Notes: generated by a model not told the origin, from the letters alone. Numbered from the stretch's first letter, positions 1 through 8,246 are shown. The stretch is DNA of 23,146 nucleotides from Planctomycetaceae bacterium (GCA_947464585.1 CANHYS010000003.1:1-23146), one strand, 5' to 3'. Made by a program: numbers and translations.

Positions 1-1119
1 CGAATTTTTTTCGGGGATCGTATTTCCTCGACACAGGGTGAACTTGATGTCGATCGCAACGCATCGTGCGGCGGCAACGTCACGAACGAACCTGTCGAGC
101 ACATCGTTTGGCCGCCCGATTTTGCCCCCAAGGGCAAATACCGCGTGGAAGTCGATTACTTCCAACGGTGCACTCCGGGCGATCCGACTGACTTTCGCGT
201 CGAGGTTGGCGCCCCGGGGCATCACAAGACGATCGAGGGGAAGATTTCGAATGGGGAACGCTTCAAGCTGGTGCACGAGTTCGAATTCGGAGGGAAACAG
301 CAGGTTTCGCTCATTTCGATGATGACATCCGGCCTGCTGACACGAGTCGTCGGTTGGACGCTTTTCGGGCTTCTCGTTGGGGCAGGCCAGGGACTGATCC
401 GTCGGTCAGGAGAGGCAATCCGTAACCTGTCGCTGGGCGGTGCCATCGGCGGAGCGGCCGGTGGCCTGGCATTCCTGCTTGTGTCGGCGTTGCTCATGCC
501 GTTCGGATTTGGAGATGCCGCCAGCCGTCTGCTCGGCATGGTCATTCTCGGTGCTGCGATTGGGCTGTGCATGGTGATCGCTGAACAGGCATTGTCTGCT
601 GCGATCATCATCATGTCAGGTCGCTACGAGGGACGACGCATTTCACTCGATCGGCCGCAACTTCGGCTAGGCCGCAACGAACTGTTGGAACTCTATCTCG
701 GTGCCGATCCCGCGATTGCGCAGCACCACTGCACGTTCGTTCGACAGAACGGGCAGTTCCTGGTGTGTGCAGAACAGGGTGACGTGACGGTCAACGGCAG
801 CCCAGTGTCGACGCACCCACTCACAGCCGGCGACCGCCTGCGAGTGGGCAACACCTCTATCGCATTCCAGGCTCTGTCACACAGTGACGGAGGCGGCGTA
901 GGCCATGCCACTCCCGTGGGCGGCGGAGGCGATGCTTTGCCGCCTCCGAAAGCTATGACCAAGCCAGCCCCGCCACCACCGCCGCCGGTGGTTCAAGCAA
1001 CTGCTCGTCCTACAACCATACCCTTCACGCCACCCGTGGCCGTCACACCCCAAAGGACTACCGGTGGCGGGCGGCCCCCGCCTCCACCGCCTCCACCACC
1101 GCCGCCAAAGAAGAGCTAG
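1..1119 (+). CDS. Membrane protein with YfaP/DUF2135-like domain, glycine-rich membrane region and C-terminal FHA domain (5' partial)
   Basis: The frame is open from the first base of the window, so the start lies upstream; the first GTG or ATG inside the window should not be taken as the start. The visible N-terminal part (about 1-310) reads G-E-L-D-V-D-R-N-A, then W-P-P, then G-K-Y-R-V-E-V-D-Y-F, the pattern of YfaP/DUF2135 beta-sandwich domains. It is followed by a long hydrophobic, glycine-rich stretch (about 325-620) with three or four possible membrane segments. An FHA-like domain follows at about 650-870: L-G-R near the start, a Q-H-H in the position of the usual S-x-x-H, and V-N-G-S later. 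FHA domains bind phosphothreonine. The tail (about 940-1115) is proline-rich with runs of 6 to 11 prolines. The gene ends 67 bases before the next plus-strand gene. Domain calls are from pattern recognition; the role is unknown, possibly a kinase-responsive envelope protein. Confidence 0.8.
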   Translation, partial: RIFFGDRISSTQGELDVDRNASCGGNVTNEPVEHIVWPPDFAPKGKYRVEVDYFQRCTPGDPTDFRVEVGAPGHHKTIEGKISNGERFKLVHEFEFGGKQQVSLISMMTSGLLTRVVGWTLFGLLVGAGQGLIRRSGEAIRNLSLGGAIGGAAGGLAFLLVSALLMPFGFGDAASRLLGMVILGAAIGLCMVIAEQALSAAIIIMSGRYEGRRISLDRPQLRLGRNELLELYLGADPAIAQHHCTFVRQNGQFLVCAEQGDVTVNGSPVSTHPLTAGDRLRVGNTSIAFQALSHSDGGGVGHATPVGGGGDALPPPKAMTKPAPPPPPPVVQATARPTTIPFTPPVAVTPQRTTGGGRPPPPPPPPPPPKKS

Positions 1120-1186
1120 ACCGTCGCGTGTCTTAAACACGTCATGACCTTGGTCGCCTCCTTCTTGTCCCCGTTCCGAGCCAGTA

Positions 1187-2380
1187 ATGTCGCAGAACCA
1201 ATCGACAAACGTATCTTTCGCATGCTCTGGATGCGGAAAAAAGTTTTCCGCGCCGTCGTCATTTGCCGGCAAGTCTATTCAGTGTGGGTGTGGAGCCGGT
1301 GTTTCCATTCCCGCAGCCTCACGACCACAAAGTTCACCACAGAGCAACGCCCCGGCAGCACCACGACAGCCCGCCCATGTCCCGCCCACCATCGCGGCAA
1401 GAACGCCTGCCACATCAACCAATTTGCCCCAGCGAGTCACGCCTGGAGTGAACGTTTGCCCTACCACTCAAGGGGGCCCCACGGCCCCCCGCCCGGCTCT
1501 TCCGCAGGCTCTTCCCCCAAAGGTCGGGCCTGCCACGAGCAACGCAACTGCGGTGGCGATTCTGGCGGTTGTCGCGATGGCAGGCGTCGTACTCATTGGT
1601 GGCACCACAGTCTCCCGGTTCGTGCAGCGAGCTACCCGTACGGCGGCCCGCGTAGTACCCGGAGCAGAGGCTTTGTTCCCCATTCGACTCATCAGCCAAG
1701 CCGAGGTTGATGCCGTTATTAGCGAGACGTCCACCAACGACATCTCCAGTGCAAACGTCTACCAACAAATGGCGACCTATGCGAACGGTGCAATGAAAAT
1801 GTCTTCGCTGGTCGCGCTATCATTTGGCGCAGCGTCGTCGGCCGTGAACGAAAATCGCCAATCTGCCGAAACAGCGGAGATCGGCACGACCACCGTCCAT
1901 CAGCAGACCGCGGTTTATCTGGAGGGCATGCTGGCTCAGCTCGCCCTTGCGGCAAGGTCGGCCGGTTGTACCGTAGCCGATGTGGAGTCGGTTCTCTCGC
2001 GGGTACGGACTGGCGACATCAGCAGCGACACGGTACATCAGCAGTTGGCAACGTACTGCTCCGGCTCTGTGCGGCTCATGGAATTGATTGCAATCAAGCA
2101 AGGGGCTCCTGCAGCCCGGGTGCAAGCGCTCATGGGCACTATCGGGGCCGGCGACACCTCTGCCGACACGGTTCACCAGCAGAACGCAAACTATCTGGCT
2201 GGCCTCGCCCACATGACCGCCCTTGCAGCAAATGCCAGAGGCGCATCAGACACAAGGGTCGACGCTGTGCTTCAGGCGATGCGTAGCGCCGACATCGGAA
2301 CGACGACGGTTTTTCAACAGGAGGTCACCTCGCTGGGTGGAGTGATCAAGTGCCTGGGGATACTAGCTGTCGGAAATTAA
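1187..2380 (+). CDS. Zinc-ribbon membrane protein with exact 46-residue tandem repeats
   Basis: The 397-residue protein starts with a short zinc ribbon (C13, C16, C33, C35) of the planctomycete type C-x2-C then A-G-K then C-x-C. A long proline/alanine-rich linker follows (about 44-118), then one membrane segment (about 119-141). The rest is built from a repeat with a signature like D-I-S-S-x-T-V-H-Q-Q, followed by a helix rich in alanine and leucine. The V-x-Q-Q signature falls at residues 191, 237, 283, 329 and 375, exactly 46 apart each time. The last copy is shortened. The layout suggests a cytoplasmic zinc-binding head and an exported helical repeat body. No catalytic motif is visible. 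The ATG at 1187 is chosen because the zinc ribbon begins just after it. It may be co-transcribed with the FHA gene, 67 bases upstream. Function is unknown. Confidence 0.85.
   Translation: MSQNQSTNVSFACSGCGKKFSAPSSFAGKSIQCGCGAGVSIPAASRPQSSPQSNAPAAPRQPAHVPPTIAARTPATSTNLPQRVTPGVNVCPTTQGGPTAPRPALPQALPPKVGPATSNATAVAILAVVAMAGVVLIGGTTVSRFVQRATRTAARVVPGAEALFPIRLISQAEVDAVISETSTNDISSANVYQQMATYANGAMKMSSLVALSFGAASSAVNENRQSAETAEIGTTTVHQQTAVYLEGMLAQLALAARSAGCTVADVESVLSRVRTGDISSDTVHQQLATYCSGSVRLMELIAIKQGAPAARVQALMGTIGAGDTSADTVHQQNANYLAGLAHMTALAANARGASDTRVDAVLQAMRSADIGTTTVFQQEVTSLGGVIKCLGILAVGN
1739..2377 (+). repeat. Tandem protein-level repeat, period 138 bp (46 codons)
   Basis: Four full units and one partial unit lie inside the zinc-ribbon repeat protein, beginning at residues 185, 231, 277, 323 and 369. 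A half unit (V-D-A-V-I-S) precedes the first. The spacing is constant with no insertion or deletion, while the DNA itself has diverged well. This points to an old duplication held by selection on protein length. Confidence 0.85.
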
Positions 2381-2563
2381 CCGTGGTACCGGGCGGTTGC
2401 TTCATGGAGGAGTTAGTCGGTTGCTCGTTGTATTACAAATCCAGACTCGGGATGGAATCGCCGCACGAGGCAGCGTGGTCTTCAGCGCCGACATGTTCGG
2501 GTTGCTGCGTGAGCTCGTTATGGGAGGCACTGAAAGGCCTAGGTACAGCTGACTTGTCGGAAC

Positions 2564-2593
2564 TTGTTGCATCCCTACCCACGTGGGTATACT
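2564..2593 (+). promoter_or_regulatory. Predicted promoter of the GYF_2/DUF4352 gene
   Basis: TTGTTG at 2564-2569 and TATACT at 2588-2593 are separated by 18 bases, 63 bases before the start codon at 2657. The 276-base gap since the previous gene contains no other convincing gene. This suggests the GYF_2 gene is transcribed on its own rather than by read-through. Confidence 0.5.
2576..2589. promoter_or_regulatory. Perfect 14-bp palindrome overlapping the -10 element
   Basis: TACCCACGTGGGTA is a perfect inverted repeat. It fills the end of the promoter spacer and touches the TATACT box. This is a typical place for a repressor operator. The binding protein is unknown. Confidence 0.5.
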
Positions 2594-2656
2594 CCCCCCG
2601 GTTTGTGTTTTCTTTTCTGCAAGATAAGGCGCCGTCATTCGGCGAAGAGTGTGATC

Positions 2657-3772
2657 ATGGCTGATCAATGGTTTTACAACCGGAACGGCCAAAAATCGGG
2701 GCCCGTGACGCTGGGTGATCTCAGACGATTGGCAGCGAACGGCGGGCTTTTCCCGGAGGATCAAATCTGGAAAGAGGGGATGATCAGCTGGTCGCCGGCC
2801 AGTTCGGTGAAGGCTTTGTTTGGGTCGACGCCAGCCAACATCCCGACTGCTAGTGTTGCCGCCAGCACCGCCGCGACCCCCGCTCGGCCCGCGTCCCCTG
2901 CCCCAAGGGCAACTGTTGCCGTCGGTGGCCCGCGAGAACCTGCCATGCGTGGCACTCCGGTGCCTCCCAGCGCGGGGCCTGCTCCAGGCCTTCAGCCTGT
3001 TGTGGGCTCGGCACCGGCTGGAGACGCCGTAACGACAACCGCCGGTGGCGGGAAGGGACTGCACCCGGCTGCGGTTGGCCTTGCCCTGTTCCTATTCTTT
3101 CCACTTGGATTCATCCTGCTGGCGATGCATCCCACACTGAGGAGCAAGACGGCGTGGTGGGTCGCGGGTGTGGCGTGGGCGTTGCTGATCATGCTGTCGC
3201 CGAAATCCACGCGGGAGGAGAAGATCACAGACGACGTTGCGCAAGCAGAACGTTCGCCGAAGCCCGCAGAGAAACCGGAGCCCTCATCCGCAGGAAGTGG
3301 CTCCCGCATCCCGCCCCCAAAACCTAAGGGGACGCATGCCGTTGGAGATACGTTCACTCTCGGCGATTTCAAATACACCATCAACGGCGTGAGTGCGAGG
3401 AAGGCGATCGGTACGACAGCCTTCGGCCGGTTTATGGGAGAGACAGCATCGCCAGGTGCGACCTTCGTGATCGTTTCCTACACCATGGAAAATGTCGGTT
3501 CGGAGAGCCAGACCGTGCTTTCTGATGATTTCCAGATCCAGGATGGCGCAAATCGCACATTCAAGCCATCGTCGAAGGCGAGTATCGCGCTGCTGACAGA
3601 ATCGGACGACAAGGATTTTCTTCTCAGCGAACTGCAGCCCGGATTGCCACGAACAATGCAGCAAGCTTTCGAACTACCGGAAAAAGCCCTCGAAGCCCCG
3701 GTCACCATCGTTATCCCTGAGAAGGGACTCTTTTCCTCCGGTAAAGCGAAGGTGCAGGTTTCCGTGCGTTGA
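2657..3772 (+). CDS. GYF_2 domain membrane protein with C-terminal DUF4352 domain
   Basis: The 371-residue protein opens with a GYF_2 domain (about residues 4-50: W-F-Y-x-R-N-G-x-K-S-G-P-V then L-R-R-L-A-x-N-G-x-L, ending in W-S-P-A). These domains act as peptide-binding adaptors in bacterial membrane proteins. A proline/alanine-rich linker follows, then two hydrophobic segments (about 133-155 and 163-180). A beta-rich DUF4352 domain (about 230-370) contains the characteristic run G-A-T-F-V-I-V-S-Y-T-M-E-N-V-G. DUF4352 is a telokin-like immunoglobulin fold usually exported on lipoproteins or membrane anchors. The ATG at 2657 is chosen because the GYF_2 domain starts directly after it and GAAGAG lies a few bases upstream; the frame is open further upstream without homology. 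The gene converges on the DUF2752 gene with a 39-base gap. Confidence 0.88.
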   Translation: MADQWFYNRNGQKSGPVTLGDLRRLAANGGLFPEDQIWKEGMISWSPASSVKALFGSTPANIPTASVAASTAATPARPASPAPRATVAVGGPREPAMRGTPVPPSAGPAPGLQPVVGSAPAGDAVTTTAGGGKGLHPAAVGLALFLFFPLGFILLAMHPTLRSKTAWWVAGVAWALLIMLSPKSTREEKITDDVAQAERSPKPAEKPEPSSAGSGSRIPPPKPKGTHAVGDTFTLGDFKYTINGVSARKAIGTTAFGRFMGETASPGATFVIVSYTMENVGSESQTVLSDDFQIQDGANRTFKPSSKASIALLTESDDKDFLLSELQPGLPRTMQQAFELPEKALEAPVTIVIPEKGLFSSGKAKVQVSVR

Positions 3773-3811
3773 CATCCGCCGGCGACTGCTAGCGCCCCCG
3801 CCAAACGGGCT

Positions 3812-4219
3812 TCAAAGCATCGCCGTAACGCGGAAGCACCATAAAGCGAGGGTAATTGCGAGGGACGCGATCCACGCCAACGGCCACAATCGCTCCCCCG
3901 GCAAGCTTCGCCCAGCCATTGATTCGCAGGCGAGAAAGGTCGCATGAACGATGGCCACCGCAAGCAGGACGCATGCGCCAGCGTTCGTCTGCCAGGCAAA
4001 GCCGACGTCACCTACCGCGAGTGCCGCGCACGCCCGAGTGCCGCCGCACAGCGGACACGGGATCCCTGTCAACGCCAAGAAACCGCACAGCGGTAACGGG
4101 CCCCGCGCCACGAGCACGGACGCAATCCCCGCGGCTAGCACACATATGGGGAGCAGCAGGATCCGCCACTGCCGCTCCCGTCTGCCGAGCAGCCGGCACT
4201 CACTGAATCGTGCCGCCAT
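3812..4219 (-). CDS. DUF2752 membrane protein
   Basis: The 135-residue protein has the DUF2752 signature: C45-G-F-L, then T-G-I-P-C55-P-L-C58-G-G-T-R-A. Three hydrophobic segments are visible (about 18-38, 75-95 and 110-132). DUF2752 proteins are small integral membrane proteins of unknown function. They are common in Bacteroidetes and Planctomycetes, often next to zinc-ribbon or GYF membrane proteins. The ATG at 4219 lies inside the end of the upstream polytopic membrane gene, overlapping it by 20 bases, which suggests translational coupling. No clear ribosome binding site is seen, in line with coupling. Upstream in-frame starts would run deep into the neighbouring gene and add no family sequence. 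Confidence 0.82.
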   Translation of the reverse strand: MAARFSECRLLGRRERQWRILLLPICVLAAGIASVLVARGPLPLCGFLALTGIPCPLCGGTRACAALAVGDVGFAWQTNAGACVLLAVAIVHATFLACESMAGRSLPGERLWPLAWIASLAITLALWCFRVTAML

Positions 4220-4760
4220 TGGTGAGTTGCTTCGCCATGTGGTAGTTGCCGATGAACATGATTGGCAGCGTGAAAAAGACGCCGACACAGCACAGCATGA
4301 ACCCCACCATTCCCACCACATTCAGCACGAGGCCGCACACCACCGACTCAATCAGATTGTTTGAGATGGCTTTCCATGCCCTTTTGACCGCATTCACTCC
4401 ATCCTTCTCTCCGGTTGCCACGAGATACAGCGATGTGGGGATGATTGGCGCCACCAAAAGGCCGGGAATGATACAGAGCAAGGTAGCGGCAAACACGATC
4501 ACGGAACTGAGAATACCCGCCACGAGTCCCGGCACTAGGTCATCAAAGCCCTTGAAGAGGTCGCCGATCTGAGCTTTTCCACCCTCGTCGTCGGTTTTAA
4601 TCATCCGAATGTAGCCTACCCATAGAGGGCCAAGAAGGAAGCTGAATGTCATTCCGTTGACAACCGCCAGCAGAAGAAATCCGACGACGTAGGTAATGGG
4701 ATTCTTCTTAAGCCCGTCAATACCCGCCGTAACACACTCACCGATTTTCGGAGCGGCCAT
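4200..4760 (-). CDS. Polytopic integral membrane protein, DUF975/YciC-like layout
   Basis: The 186-residue protein begins with a short amphipathic region (I-G-E-C-V-T-A-G-I-D-G-L-K-K-N-P). Four hydrophobic segments follow (about 22-50, 78-98, 95-112 and 135-172). The first part, with K-K-N-P-x-x-Y and then a membrane helix, and the middle P-G-L-L-V-A-P-I followed by G-x-x-x-A-V-K-R-A-W-K-A, resemble small membrane proteins of the DUF975/YciC type. That assignment is by layout only. GAAGGAAA lies 6 bases before the ATG at 4760. It has its own predicted promoter and overlaps the DUF2752 gene downstream, so the two probably form a small operon. Function is unknown. Confidence 0.8.
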   Translation of the reverse strand: MAAPKIGECVTAGIDGLKKNPITYVVGFLLLAVVNGMTFSFLLGPLWVGYIRMIKTDDEGGKAQIGDLFKGFDDLVPGLVAGILSSVIVFAATLLCIIPGLLVAPIIPTSLYLVATGEKDGVNAVKRAWKAISNNLIESVVCGLVLNVVGMVGFMLCCVGVFFTLPIMFIGNYHMAKQLTNGGTIQ

Positions 4761-4839
4761 TCTCTGTTTCCTTCTTCTATTGCCCTCGGATATCGCTCGA
4801 AGGCCAACCTGCGAAAAACGCCGAAGAGACTCTTCTGCG

Positions 4840-4868
4840 AGGGATTAACCCCCTCTTACTGAGGCTCA
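4840..4868 (-). promoter_or_regulatory. Leader motif shared with the VWA gene (TGAGC, then TAAGAGGGGGT, then TCCCT)
   Basis: On the minus strand TGAGC (4868-4864), TAAGAGGGGGT (4858-4848) and TCCCT (4844-4840) lie in order. GAGGG and CCCTC can pair around a short loop. The same three blocks in the same order lie upstream of the VWA gene at 8246-8214. It sits at or just downstream of the predicted start of transcription, about 80 bases before the start codon. Confidence 0.45.
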
Positions 4869-4896
4869 TAGTATCGGCAGTCGCAACGGATTGCAA
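4868..4896 (-). promoter_or_regulatory. Predicted promoter of the polytopic membrane gene / DUF2752 pair
   Basis: On the minus strand TTGCAA (4896-4891) and TACTAT (4873-4868) are separated by 17 bases. This is close to the sigma-70 consensus and lies in the gap after the CAP gene. The leader to the ATG at 4760 would be about 100 bases. Confidence 0.5.
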
Positions 4897-4956
4897 CAAC
4901 CACCACCATGACACTTCGCGGCCTGGCGGTCATCATCGATTGAGAGCACAACACTC

Positions 4957-6303
4957 CTAAAAGTCGACGAATTCGACAACAAACCGAATGCTGCGCGGCT
5001 CGTTGTCGTGCGTGGTGGCGTTCGAAATTGTCACCAGATACTGCTTGCCGACGGCAGTAGATAATTCAGAGGGCCTAAAAATGATGCAGTTGTCGATGCC
5101 GCACCCCTTGGTGTCGACGTCGCAATATGCCAGGGGCAAGGACTCCCCAACCCGGCCATCAGCTTGGCGAGGGCGAACAGTCACCGAGATATTCTCCGGC
5201 TTCGGCTTCTGAAAGAACCTGGGGTTGAGCGTCACACTCCACGCATAGTGAGGCCTGAACAGATCGATTGGCACGTGGCCCGGCGGCGGAAAGCAGATGG
5301 CTCTCTGCCGGCATTCAGCGGTGCCCGAATGATCGTGCGCCCACATCGCACACCATTTGTCTGTGCGACCAAAGCCGACGCGCTGAAGCGGCGGATTGAG
5401 GCACCAGCGACGATGGCCGAGCACGGCAATGTTGGCGGAATCGCTGTCATCCATCCAGCAGTCCACTGCCTTCGAAAGATTATTCATGCCGGACGCAAGA
5501 TTTCCCGAGCCCGCGCCACGGCGGGCCCGCTCGTATTCGCTGGCTGACATGCCCGGGTTCTCCGGCTCGTGCGTCAACTTTCCGAGACGCCTGCACGCCT
5601 CCGCGGCGGCGGCCGCATCGGCATTGAAGCCGTCGTCGAGAGTGATATCCTCTTCGGGAACACCGCATAGAAAGCGATACTCACGCAGTCGAAGCATCGC
5701 CCTCATGTTCTCGCTGGCAGGCGAATCCGCTGGGATCGACGCCAACTCCCGCGCAAATGAGCTTAAGCCAGATCGCAACTCCTCAAGCGTGCGAATCGGA
5801 GGAAGTTCGATCACCGAGCCATCTGACTCGGAAGCTCCCCGAGTTGTTTCAGTGGCTACAGATGGCTTCTCTTGAGACCCTGCCGGAGGACCGCCGGTAT
5901 CTGCCGTTTTATCGCCAGAACTTATTTTCTCCGTTGTGGCCTCAGCATGTGGCGACCTGCCTGTCGCATCACGCCCGCGCCACATCGCTCTGCTCAGCGC
6001 CACACCGACAACAGAGGCCATCACCAGTCCACAGATACCGATCACAGCAACGGCACCGAGAGGGACGGCACGACGTGTGGCTTGCGGCCTGGCTTGAACG
6101 GCGGCAGCAGGCGACGGGGCTCGGGTTCCAGCGGAAGTGCGTGGCTGTTGGCCGGTTCTCGATGGCCCAGCCGCAGGCACCAACTGTCGGGCAGAACACT
6201 TTGGACAGATGAGTTGCTTGCCAGCGAGCCGCTCCGGCACACAGATATCCTGGCTGCATCCGCGACACTTCCAGCTGATCGTCGAAGACGGGGATGTGGT
6301 CAT
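4957..6303 (-). CDS. Zinc-ribbon membrane protein with exported CAP (SCP/PR-1-like) domain
   Basis: The 448-residue protein has an N-terminal zinc ribbon (C13, C16, C33, C36, with the same A-G-K between the pairs as in the repeat protein at 1187-2380). A low-complexity linker and one membrane segment (about 80-104) follow. A further linker leads to a CAP domain at about 198-325: L-R-E-Y-R near its start, L-x-H-E-P at 243-247, and V-L-G-H-R-R-W at 294-300. Eukaryotic CAP proteins bind lipids or act as secreted effectors; bacterial ones are mostly uncharacterised. The C-terminal ~120 residues look beta-rich. The ATG at 6303 is chosen because the zinc ribbon starts directly after it and AAAGGTG lies upstream. 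It begins 52 bases after the VWA gene ends, so the two are probably co-transcribed. Confidence 0.85.
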   Translation of the reverse strand: MTTSPSSTISWKCRGCSQDICVPERLAGKQLICPKCSARQLVPAAGPSRTGQQPRTSAGTRAPSPAAAVQARPQATRRAVPLGAVAVIGICGLVMASVVGVALSRAMWRGRDATGRSPHAEATTEKISSGDKTADTGGPPAGSQEKPSVATETTRGASESDGSVIELPPIRTLEELRSGLSSFARELASIPADSPASENMRAMLRLREYRFLCGVPEEDITLDDGFNADAAAAAEACRRLGKLTHEPENPGMSASEYERARRGAGSGNLASGMNNLSKAVDCWMDDSDSANIAVLGHRRWCLNPPLQRVGFGRTDKWCAMWAHDHSGTAECRQRAICFPPPGHVPIDLFRPHYAWSVTLNPRFFQKPKPENISVTVRPRQADGRVGESLPLAYCDVDTKGCGIDNCIIFRPSELSTAVGKQYLVTISNATTHDNEPRSIRFVVEFVDF

Positions 6304-6355
6304 GGCTGTAGCACCTTTGAGCAGCACTCCGTGTTCCGCCAACGCCGGCAAAGCG

Positions 6356-8146
6356 TCATTCGCTCTCGTCTCCACCCAACTCCTCAAAAAGCTCTTTTGC
6401 CTCGGCCGCAGATGGCGTATCGGCGAAATCGCGCATCAAATCACGGCATCGTCGCACCACAGCTTCAGGATTGATCTCGATCAGCTCCCGTGCAAGCCTG
6501 AGCTTCTCGGCGGCGAGCTTGGTTCGCTTCGCGAGTAGTTCGCGAGCAGCTTTCTCACGCTCCTCGACCCGCCATGCCGCCCAACGGTCGGCTGCCTCCA
6601 CAACCTGCTCCGCACTTGCACTCGGAGCGGGACCGAAATCCTGGCCGATGCAGCATTGGACGATTGCCACGTGCAACTCCTGCCACACCGGCGAGGGCGC
6701 GACTCGCATCGCGGCGATCAACTCGTCGGGAGCATCCAAACCAGAAGTCCGTGCCAGCGATGCCGCCACCCAGCGGGCATCGGCATCGTCGCCACTCAAA
6801 TGGACGAGCAGCTTGTCGCGGGTCGATTTCCGCAGCGACCACCAGAGCTTCCACCGCTCGATGGCATCCGGAACGTCTCCGGCATCAGCAGGGCCAAAGT
6901 CTGTGCCTTGCGCAAGATTCCGCAGCTCGTCATGCACCTCGCTTCGCACAGAGGCGTCGGAATCGGCCAGCATCGAGATCATCTCAACTACAAATGGCAA
7001 CTCACGGATGAGAGCCACGGATACCGCTTCACGGCGGACGCTCGGATCGGCATCAGCGAGGGCAGCTCGAACAACCCGCGGGTCTGCAAAAAAAAGCCCC
7101 GGATTGATACCTGTCATCGCGGCGGACCGAAATGTACCCGACGTGCGACTGGCGATTTCCTGCAGGATCGGAATCGGGCCACCCGTTTCGAACCCAATGG
7201 TGTGAACGACGATCCGTGCCGCGGAGAGGTTGTTGTACGTGCCCGGACTCAACGGATTGAAGCCGCCATCCGTCAGCAGATAGATCACCTCCGGCTGTAG
7301 CCCAACCATAAACTGCAGCGCCGGCTCGGGATTCGTCCCTCCACCAGACTTCGCACTGTTGAGAAACCTCAAGATATTCTTTTTATTCTCTCGATTGGCT
7401 GGCAACAGCTTGGGCTGATGGGCGTTTCCGGTCATCGGAAAGAAACCGTCGTTAAAAAATACGACGAAGAACTGCTGTTCAGGCTTGAGGGCGGTGATCG
7501 ACTTCGCTAGCTCAGCGCATACCGCCTGAAACTTCGCACCATCCATGCTGCTCGAACAGTCCACAACGAAGCCCACGGACACTGCCTTGGTTTCGGTATC
7601 AAAGAACTCGATTTTTGCGGGCTTCGGCTTGCCAACCACGGGTTCAGCGATCGGCTCAGGCACAACGGGAGGCGGCGCAGGCTGTTTTGTTAGCTCTGGC
7701 TGCATCGGAGGTTTCTGCGGGAGTAGCTCGGGCTTAAACGCCTCGAACCCCGCAATGATTCCAGTTGGCTTTCGTCGAACGGAGTCGTCGGCTACGCCAT
7801 CAGCTTTAGACGTACCACTTCCACCGTCAGCATCCGCCACTTCAGCGTCATCGAGCGATTCGTCTCCAGCCGGGGCATCGACCGAAGCGCCGTCGGCCTC
7901 ACGGGTCGGGGCGGAAGGCCGCTCGGCCGACGCCGCTGCGTCTGACGCGTCTTCAGATACCGCCTCCTGCGACTCCTTGCCCCTCGACTGATGCTGTCCA
8001 TTCCCGATTAGCCGCTGCCATGAGGAGCCTTCAAGCCCATACACGCCGGCAAGGCAGGCAACCAGTGCGACAGCCACGGAACTATCCGCAATCGCCCTTG
8101 CCAGAAATGACGACTGCTCACCGCCGTTGGTAGGGTCTGATGCCAT
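6356..8146 (-). CDS. Membrane-anchored VWA domain protein with HEAT-like repeats
   Basis: The 596-residue protein has one N-terminal membrane segment (about 20-38), then an acidic and then a proline-rich linker to about 178. A von Willebrand factor A domain follows (about 187-340) with a complete metal site: D196-C-S198-S-S200, T271 in G-G-G-T, and D293 in L-L-T-D-G-G. From about 353 it carries short helical repeats such as R-A-A-L-A-D-A-D-P-S-V-R-R-E-A, the HEAT pattern. The C-terminal part (about 500-596) is charged and helical. VWA domains with an intact metal site normally mediate protein-protein contact. GAGGGT lies a few bases before the ATG at 8146. A predicted promoter and the shared leader motif lie in the 222-base gap upstream. 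It is followed by the CAP gene 52 bases later. Confidence 0.87.
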   Translation of the reverse strand: MASDPTNGGEQSSFLARAIADSSVAVALVACLAGVYGLEGSSWQRLIGNGQHQSRGKESQEAVSEDASDAAASAERPSAPTREADGASVDAPAGDESLDDAEVADADGGSGTSKADGVADDSVRRKPTGIIAGFEAFKPELLPQKPPMQPELTKQPAPPPVVPEPIAEPVVGKPKPAKIEFFDTETKAVSVGFVVDCSSSMDGAKFQAVCAELAKSITALKPEQQFFVVFFNDGFFPMTGNAHQPKLLPANRENKKNILRFLNSAKSGGGTNPEPALQFMVGLQPEVIYLLTDGGFNPLSPGTYNNLSAARIVVHTIGFETGGPIPILQEIASRTSGTFRSAAMTGINPGLFFADPRVVRAALADADPSVRREAVSVALIRELPFVVEMISMLADSDASVRSEVHDELRNLAQGTDFGPADAGDVPDAIERWKLWWSLRKSTRDKLLVHLSGDDADARWVAASLARTSGLDAPDELIAAMRVAPSPVWQELHVAIVQCCIGQDFGPAPSASAEQVVEAADRWAAWRVEEREKAARELLAKRTKLAAEKLRLARELIEINPEAVVRRCRDLMRDFADTPSAAEAKELFEELGGDESE

Positions 8147-8213
8147 CGATACCCTCGAGAGAACGCCATGCCAGCATGGCAGATCACAGCCAGTCGCACC
8201 GCCTCCGCTGCTC

Positions 8214-8246
8214 AGGGAGTCTACCCCCTCTTAACATCGTAGCTCA
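8214..8246 (-). promoter_or_regulatory. Second copy of the shared leader motif, upstream of the VWA gene
   Basis: On the minus strand TGAGC (8246-8242), TAAGAGGGGGT (8233-8223) and TCCCT (8218-8214) lie in the same order as at 4868-4840. It is about 68 bases before the start codon, compared with about 80 for the other copy. Confidence 0.45.

Noticed and set aside
877..1272. Minus-strand open frame across the end of the FHA gene
   Set aside because: It reads the reverse of the proline-rich tail as arginine/tryptophan runs, a compositional artefact.
1471..1490. G/C-rich inverted repeat in the zinc-ribbon repeat gene
   Set aside because: It falls in the proline/glycine-rich linker and is explained by GGN and CCN codons.
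1144..1710. Plus-strand open frame of 188 codons overlapping the zinc-ribbon repeat gene
   Set aside because: It is in another frame of a gene with a clear zinc ribbon and repeats, and its product is low complexity.
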